A stretch of 20,893 bases of DNA from Phaeoceros laevis. Its lineage: Eukaryota > Anthocerotophyta > Anthocerotopsida > Notothyladales. A program made the position numbers and the translations under genes. Every line of letters begins with the position of its first letter. The stretch's first letter is position 1. Positions 17,638 through 20,893 of the stretch are shown here, one piece after another. Below the pieces are notes generated by a model. The model worked only from the letters and a program-made list of their open reading frames with translations. It was not told the origin of the DNA and made no database searches. The stretch covers positions 1-20,893 of the forward strand of contig JBNGIQ010003954.1 of the NCBI GenBank assembly GCA_049999765.1, in the 5' to 3' direction.

Positions 17638-17940
17638 CTCCAGCTCTCAAGATTGCTCTTGAAAGCGAGTCCTCACTCAAGTTCTAAAGAGCTTCAGTGA
17701 GCTCAGGTGCACACGTGGGCTCGCAGATCTAGCGAGAGCGAGCTCTCGTGAGCTTGGAAACAATCTCCACGACTTCTGTCAAAGGAGCCTTGTTCTTTCA
17801 AAAGCCGTGTTCCAAACCTTGATCCGGATCCCGGATATGTGGCCATGGTGGCTTGACAGCCTGCATGCTTTGATTTGAAGGGAACTCTGACGTGCCCCAC
17901 CACACGGCGTCATAGTCCCGACGCAAGCGCAAGGCCGGCC
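17638..17940 (-). promoter_or_regulatory. Upstream region of GTPase C, similar to those of A and B
   Basis: On the minus strand, next to the ATG: CTTTCAAGAGCAATC, GAGTGAGGACTC, CTGAAG and CACCTGAG. At 17835-17858: TGTCAAGCCACCATGGCCAC, then GGGATCCGGATC and AAGGTTTGGAAC. Distal: TGACGCCGTG and GGGGCACGTCAGAG. The order matches genes A and B. Confidence 0.6.
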
Positions 17941-18411
17941 CGAAGTTATTATTAAATCAAAAGTGACGCATGTGCGTGCTCGTTCTAGGGTCGCGGTTCG
18001 CTGGTTGTTCGCGGCTATGGCGTCGGTCTCGGCTAGGGTTCCACGCGCAGCTTCGTAGCTTTCGACCCCCTACAGTCTTGCGATCGTCCTGGAAGTGTGC
18101 TCATTGCGTTCGGCCCGTTGGAGTTGTCCTGATGGAGTTGTCACAGGCCCAATGCTGCAATCACCAGGGGGTCTGTGCTGGACATCATCCCCACTTTTTC
18201 TTTGCTCCCCTTGTCTGTCTGTCTGTCTGTCTGTCCGATTTTTGCTGACCCTCTGTGCGCGCTTTCGCTGTGCCCAGCTGCATCGTGTCCATAGCCACTC
18301 TCTGCTGAGGAGCTCACTCACTCTCTCATGCTCCTCCCCCTTGCGGTAATTGTGTCTTGCTCTTTTGCTCCTTCATTTCTTTCTACACTGACCACACCCA
18401 CGATTTGGGAG
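17941..18411. other. Region between divergent GTPase C and the caspase-side sequence
   Basis: It contains CTAGGGTTC (partial telo-box-like motif common in plant 5' regions) near 18033, a TGTC repeat, and a pyrimidine-rich stretch up to the ATGGCGG at 18412. It may hold a plus-strand promoter and leader. No coding sequence is supported. Confidence 0.3.
18212..18235. repeat. TGTC microsatellite
   Basis: Six perfect copies of the tetranucleotide TGTC lie in a pyrimidine-rich region. Confidence 0.95.
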
Positions 18412-18587
18412 ATGGCGGAAGTCAGGGTGGTCAAGGCGGTCTACAGAAGGTGGCCAGCAGAGGGGGGATGGAGGACAGTGGAGGCGCACCAGAGGAACAA
18501 CAAGAAGGGCAGGGAGCTGCACTAATACAGAAGGGCAAGGAGCTGCACTCAAAGATTGTCAAAAGATTGGTGCTATTTAACACATGA
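18412..18587 (+). CDS. Possible 5' exon upstream of the caspase domain
   Basis: Two frames are open. One starts at ATG 18412 (MAEVRVVKAVYRRW) and stops at TAA near 18523. The other contains MEDSGGAPEEQQEGQ, then KGKELHSKIVKRLVLFN, and stops at 18587. The latter's ending resembles the basic patch and first beta strand that open a caspase p20 domain, but it is too short to prove homology. A 22-base near-duplication (AGAAGGGCA(A)GGAGCTGCACT) lies at 18506-18549. Splicing to the domain 700 bp downstream is speculative. Confidence 0.2.
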
Positions 18588-19161
18588 CGTTCTTTTTGCT
18601 AAGTGCGTGCAGATTGAATCGCCCAGCTAGCTCTCCTGAGCATCCCACCACTCACCGCATCGCCTGCACCTCCTAGTGGACCTTCTAGGCTCACTAGTAG
18701 GCTGCAACTATTCGGGCATAGAGAAGCGGCCTCTGCGACTAGTGAGTCTAACGACAACTAGAGGTTTGTGGAGAGTACACATTATGCAATGCTATCTGCC
18801 ATCCACCATGCAATGCTAATCTGCCTGCTATGCTAGCTGTGCAATGCTATCTGCCCGCTATGCTATCTGCTCGCTATGCTAGCTGCTTGCAATATTGTCT
18901 GCGTGCTTAGCACTCGGAATGCTCTGCCCTGACTACAACGATGACTGATGTGCCTGCCAGAGGGAAACTGCCTGTGAGATTGCAATTGCCTGAAGAGGGA
19001 AACTGCTGGTGAGTTTTATGCCCTGCCTCTGGAAAGGTTGAGAAAGCAGACATAGCGTTCTTAGCGAAAGGTTGAGAAAGTTGGCAAGAGGTTTCTTGTG
19101 TTGAGAAACTTGTCAAGAGCTAACAAGACACGTGCAGTGGCTTGAGGTGAACAAGAGGTGA
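18588..19161. other. Repeat-rich region, no exon supported
   Basis: Apart from the minisatellite it contains paired words (GAGGGAAACTGC at about 18958 and 18996; GAAAGGTTGAGAAAG at about 19032 and 19066). I searched for the missing N-terminal part of the caspase domain here and found none. Confidence 0.4.
18787..18906. repeat. Degenerate minisatellite, unit about 16-17 bp
   Basis: Variants of GCTATGCTATCTGCC / GCAATGCTATCTGCC / GCTATGCTAGCTGC recur about seven times. Substitutions and small indels indicate age. Confidence 0.8.
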
Positions 19162-19293
19162 GCAAGGACCGTTCAGCTGCCGCGCTTCACGGTTGTAGCC
19201 CCAAAAGGTCGATTGCAAGCAACTTCGTGGTTGTAGCCTCAAATGGTCGATTGCAAGCAACTTCGCGGTTGTAGCCCCAACAAGTAGACCAAG
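19162..19293 (-). repeat. Dispersed repeat, copy 2, with internal 38-bp duplication
   Basis: Reverse complement of 12639-12738, but with an additional internal unit. The unit GGTTGTAGCCCCAAAAGGTC plus GATTGCAAGCAACTTCG is present twice, with a third partial copy. It ends within a few bases of the caspase open frame (in-frame TAG 19285-19287), so an insertion may have separated this domain from its 5' exons. Confidence 0.8.
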
Positions 19294-19905
19294 GTCCCTG
19301 GCGGAGGGAGGTTGGAAACACTGGCAGAGAGTCTTGGCTTTGAAGTGAATAAGCACACATTTTTTGACTGCGCAGCTCATGTCCTGCAAAAGAAAATCAC
19401 AGATACTGCAGAACTGGATATCTCGGTAGACGATGAGTGTTTTGTATGCTTCTTAAATGGGCATGGATGGACCAGTCCAGAGGGAGCTCACTTCATCGTA
19501 GATGCTAATGGCAATAAGCTCTTCCTGCTGAATGACGTTGTGGAGCCCTTCCGGAAATGTGAGAATCTGCTTGGCAAACCAAAGGTGTTCATCAACTCTT
19601 GCAGAGGCCCACTCAAGCTAGCAAGTACTCATGGGTCAGGAGGTGTCGCGCAACGAACCCCTCAGCAATGGAGCGAGGGTAAAGAGGTTCACCATGTGCG
19701 CAGACACTCGGACTGCTTGTTGGTGTTTTCAACTTCGGACCAGGCAAGCTCCATGCGTGGTCCTAAGACTGGAACAAGTTTTGTGTACGAGTTGATGCAG
19801 GCCCTGTGCAGGCAGCGTCAGACCAAGGACGTCCTCAGCATCATAGGAGGTGTAATTCATACTGAGGGGTGTCACATGGGACGCGCGACGGCCGTCGAAA
19901 CTTAG
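19294..19905 (+). CDS. Caspase-type (C14A-like) peptidase domain, 5' part missing
   Basis: An open frame of about 200 residues; the last in-frame stop is TAG at 19285-19287, and AG dinucleotides at 19292-19293 and 19309-19310 could be splice acceptors. Numbering from the TTG at 19312: ETLAESLGFEV (2-12) matches the caspase alpha-helix 1/beta-2 region. FVCFLNGHG (44-52) carries the catalytic His51. KPKVFINSCRG (89-99) carries the catalytic Cys97 and resembles the QACRG pentapeptide of caspases, not the DSCHSG of metacaspases. DCLLVFSTSDQASSMRG and GTSFVYELMQALC (134-166) match the p10 part (STxxGxxSxR, GSxFIxxL), with Arg149 in the position of the caspase S1-pocket Arg. The linker 100-133 contains no Asp, so canonical cleavage after Asp there is not possible. 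The first strand and the N-terminal substrate Arg are absent. The full gene may have upstream exons or be a 5'-truncated copy. Confidence 0.75.
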   Translation, partial: VPGGGRLETLAESLGFEVNKHTFFDCAAHVLQKKITDTAELDISVDDECFVCFLNGHGWTSPEGAHFIVDANGNKLFLLNDVVEPFRKCENLLGKPKVFINSCRGPLKLASTHGSGGVAQRTPQQWSEGKEVHHVRRHSDCLLVFSTSDQASSMRGPKTGTSFVYELMQALCRQRQTKDVLSIIGGVIHTEGCHMGRATAVET

Positions 19906-19984
19906 ACGTAACTGTAAAATTTCTCGAATTCTGTCACATGACGAAAATCCGACCGTATGCCGTCGTCGTAACTAGTTAACAAGT

Positions 19985-20007
19985 AATACCGGTTCATGAC
20001 CGGTATT
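19985..20007. repeat. Perfect short hairpin
   Basis: AATACCGG (19985-19992) and CCGGTATT (20000-20007) are perfect complements around TTCATGA. It lies 80 bp after the caspase stop codon and could be a 3' structure or a transposon footprint. Confidence 0.6.
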
Positions 20008-20145
20008 TCTAGGGACTCTTCGATTCTTGGTTGATGACTAGTATTTTGGGGGCACTTTTCAATTCTTGGATGTGGTATTATGGTCTTCTCTTCTCGGCTT
20101 GCATGCTCATGGTTTGTGAATGCCCTCATAATTTGTGAGTGCGCT

Positions 20146-20893
20146 ATGGATCCTTGGGACCTCTTGACGATGTGGATTGTACTAGGAAAAGATGAGGCTA
20201 TGTTGCGTGTGCTTATTGTACTTGTTCTCTTGCATAGGGCACCCCCTATTGTAGGCCTACTGCAACCTTTGAGTGCATTTGAAGGTATGCAAGGTCATCA
20301 TAGACCAAGACCAAGATTGTGGTGGGTGTTCCCCCGTCAAATCACATTTTGGGAAGAGATACAAGAGGGAGTATGGTTGAATGAAGCAAGCACAGGAGGT
20401 GAGGACTTGTGGTATGCCACTGTTTGTATGCATTCCCATAGTTTTGCGGTGTTGGTTGACCTGATCTCACCGTACCTGGATCAGTCTCCTGCATTTGTAC
20501 GAGAGCCTGTGCCGTTTATTTGTACGAGAGCCTGTGCCTAAACGGAAATCATGGCTGTGGTTCTTGCTCGGTTGGCGTCACCGTAAGCCTGTGCCTAAAC
20601 GGAAAATCGTGGCTGTGGTTCTTGCTCGGTTGGCGTCACCGTACCTGGATCAGTCTCCTGCATTTGTACGAGAGCCTGTGCCTAAACGGAAAATCGTGGC
20701 TGTGGTTCTTGCTCGGTTGGCGTCAGGGGACAAACCTGGTCACCTAGCTCAACAATTTGGTATTGCTCGCTCAACCATTATAAAATAAAATATACGAAGA
20801 TAGTGTGTGACATCTTGGAAAAATTGTTTAGTAGACTAATCAGCATACCAAGTGGTGACCATGTTTAAAAAATTATGGAAATTCATATGTATA
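20146..20893 (+). pseudogene. PIF/Harbinger-like transposase, N-terminal part, rearranged, runs off right edge
   Basis: It starts MDPWDLLTMWIVLGKDEAM. ITFWEEIQEGVW, GGEDLWYATVCMHSHSF, then REPVPKRKIVAVVLARLASG, KPGHLAQQFGIARSTIIK follow the N-terminal part of PIF/Harbinger transposases, including the helix-turn-helix before the DDE domain. After a TAA at 20786-20788 the coding sense continues in another frame (KYTKIVCDILEKLFSRL, ISIPSGDH), with another TAA before the edge. The stretch encoding PVPKRKIVAVVLARLAS is present three times (about 20530-20580, 20587-20637, 20675-20724), the first copy with a one-base loss. The element is therefore inactive here. The partner Myb-like gene and the terminal repeats are not in view. 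Confidence 0.7.
20530..20724. repeat. Internal triplication within the transposase
   Basis: GCCTGTGCCTAAACGGAAAA followed by TCGTGGCTGTGGTTCTTGCT and CGGTTGGCGTCA occurs three times. A longer unit, CCGTACCTGGATCAGTCTCC plus TGCATTTGTACGAGAGCCTG, occurs twice (from 20470 and from 20639). The junctions fall at CGTCACCGTA, suggesting slippage or unequal exchange at short homology. Confidence 0.85.

Noticed and set aside
18412-18587. Certain first exon of the caspase gene
   Set aside because: Two frames compete and no splice path to 19294 can be shown; kept only as a low-confidence feature.

Overview
This is eukaryotic nuclear DNA, most likely from a streptophyte (a charophyte alga or an early-diverging land plant). 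The evidence is two pentatricopeptide-repeat (PPR) fragments of plant-organelle type, GT-AG introns with consistent phases, a PIF/Harbinger-type transposase, and long low-density intergenic stretches with decayed repeats. I see no rRNA, tRNA, CRISPR or bacterial operon structure. The species cannot be fixed from the sequence alone.

Layout, left to right. (1) 1-1125, minus: a coiled-coil protein running off the left edge, with one apparent +1 frameshift. (2) 1993-about 5100, plus: a multi-exon gene starting with a predicted four-helix bundle resembling the MLKL/HeLo/RPW8-type cell-death domain; its exons join in phase but carry several single-base deletions in short homopolymers. A GTPase C-terminal fragment lies in one of its introns. 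(3) 5626-6663, plus: GTPase A, truncated. (4) 6989-8224, plus: a PPR fragment, then a frameshifted TFIIS central-domain gene. (5) 8341-11571, minus: GTPase B, 1076 aa with a large unrecognised C-terminal extension. (6) 11.9-16.0 kb: gene-poor, with tandem and dispersed repeats, a PPR pseudogene, and a 1.1-kb element with about 95-bp terminal inverted repeats. (7) 16183-17637, minus: GTPase C, 484 aa, the best-preserved paralogue. (8) 19294-19905, plus: a caspase-type peptidase domain with the His/Cys dyad and a p10-like part. (9) 20146 to the right edge: a broken PIF/Harbinger transposase.

GTPases A, B and C share an N-myristoylation-like start (MGxxNSKD), a Walker A motif, an HD(S/T)NG G3 motif, an unusual Thr-His-x-Asp G4 motif and a DUF697-like helical region. 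Their upstream regions are also similar over about 300 bp. Two further family fragments lie nearby, so this is a locally expanded family.

The co-location of membrane-directed GTPases, a four-helix cell-death-like domain and a metazoan-style caspase suggests an immunity or cell-death island. This is inference: the genes are not an operon and no functional link is shown by the sequence.
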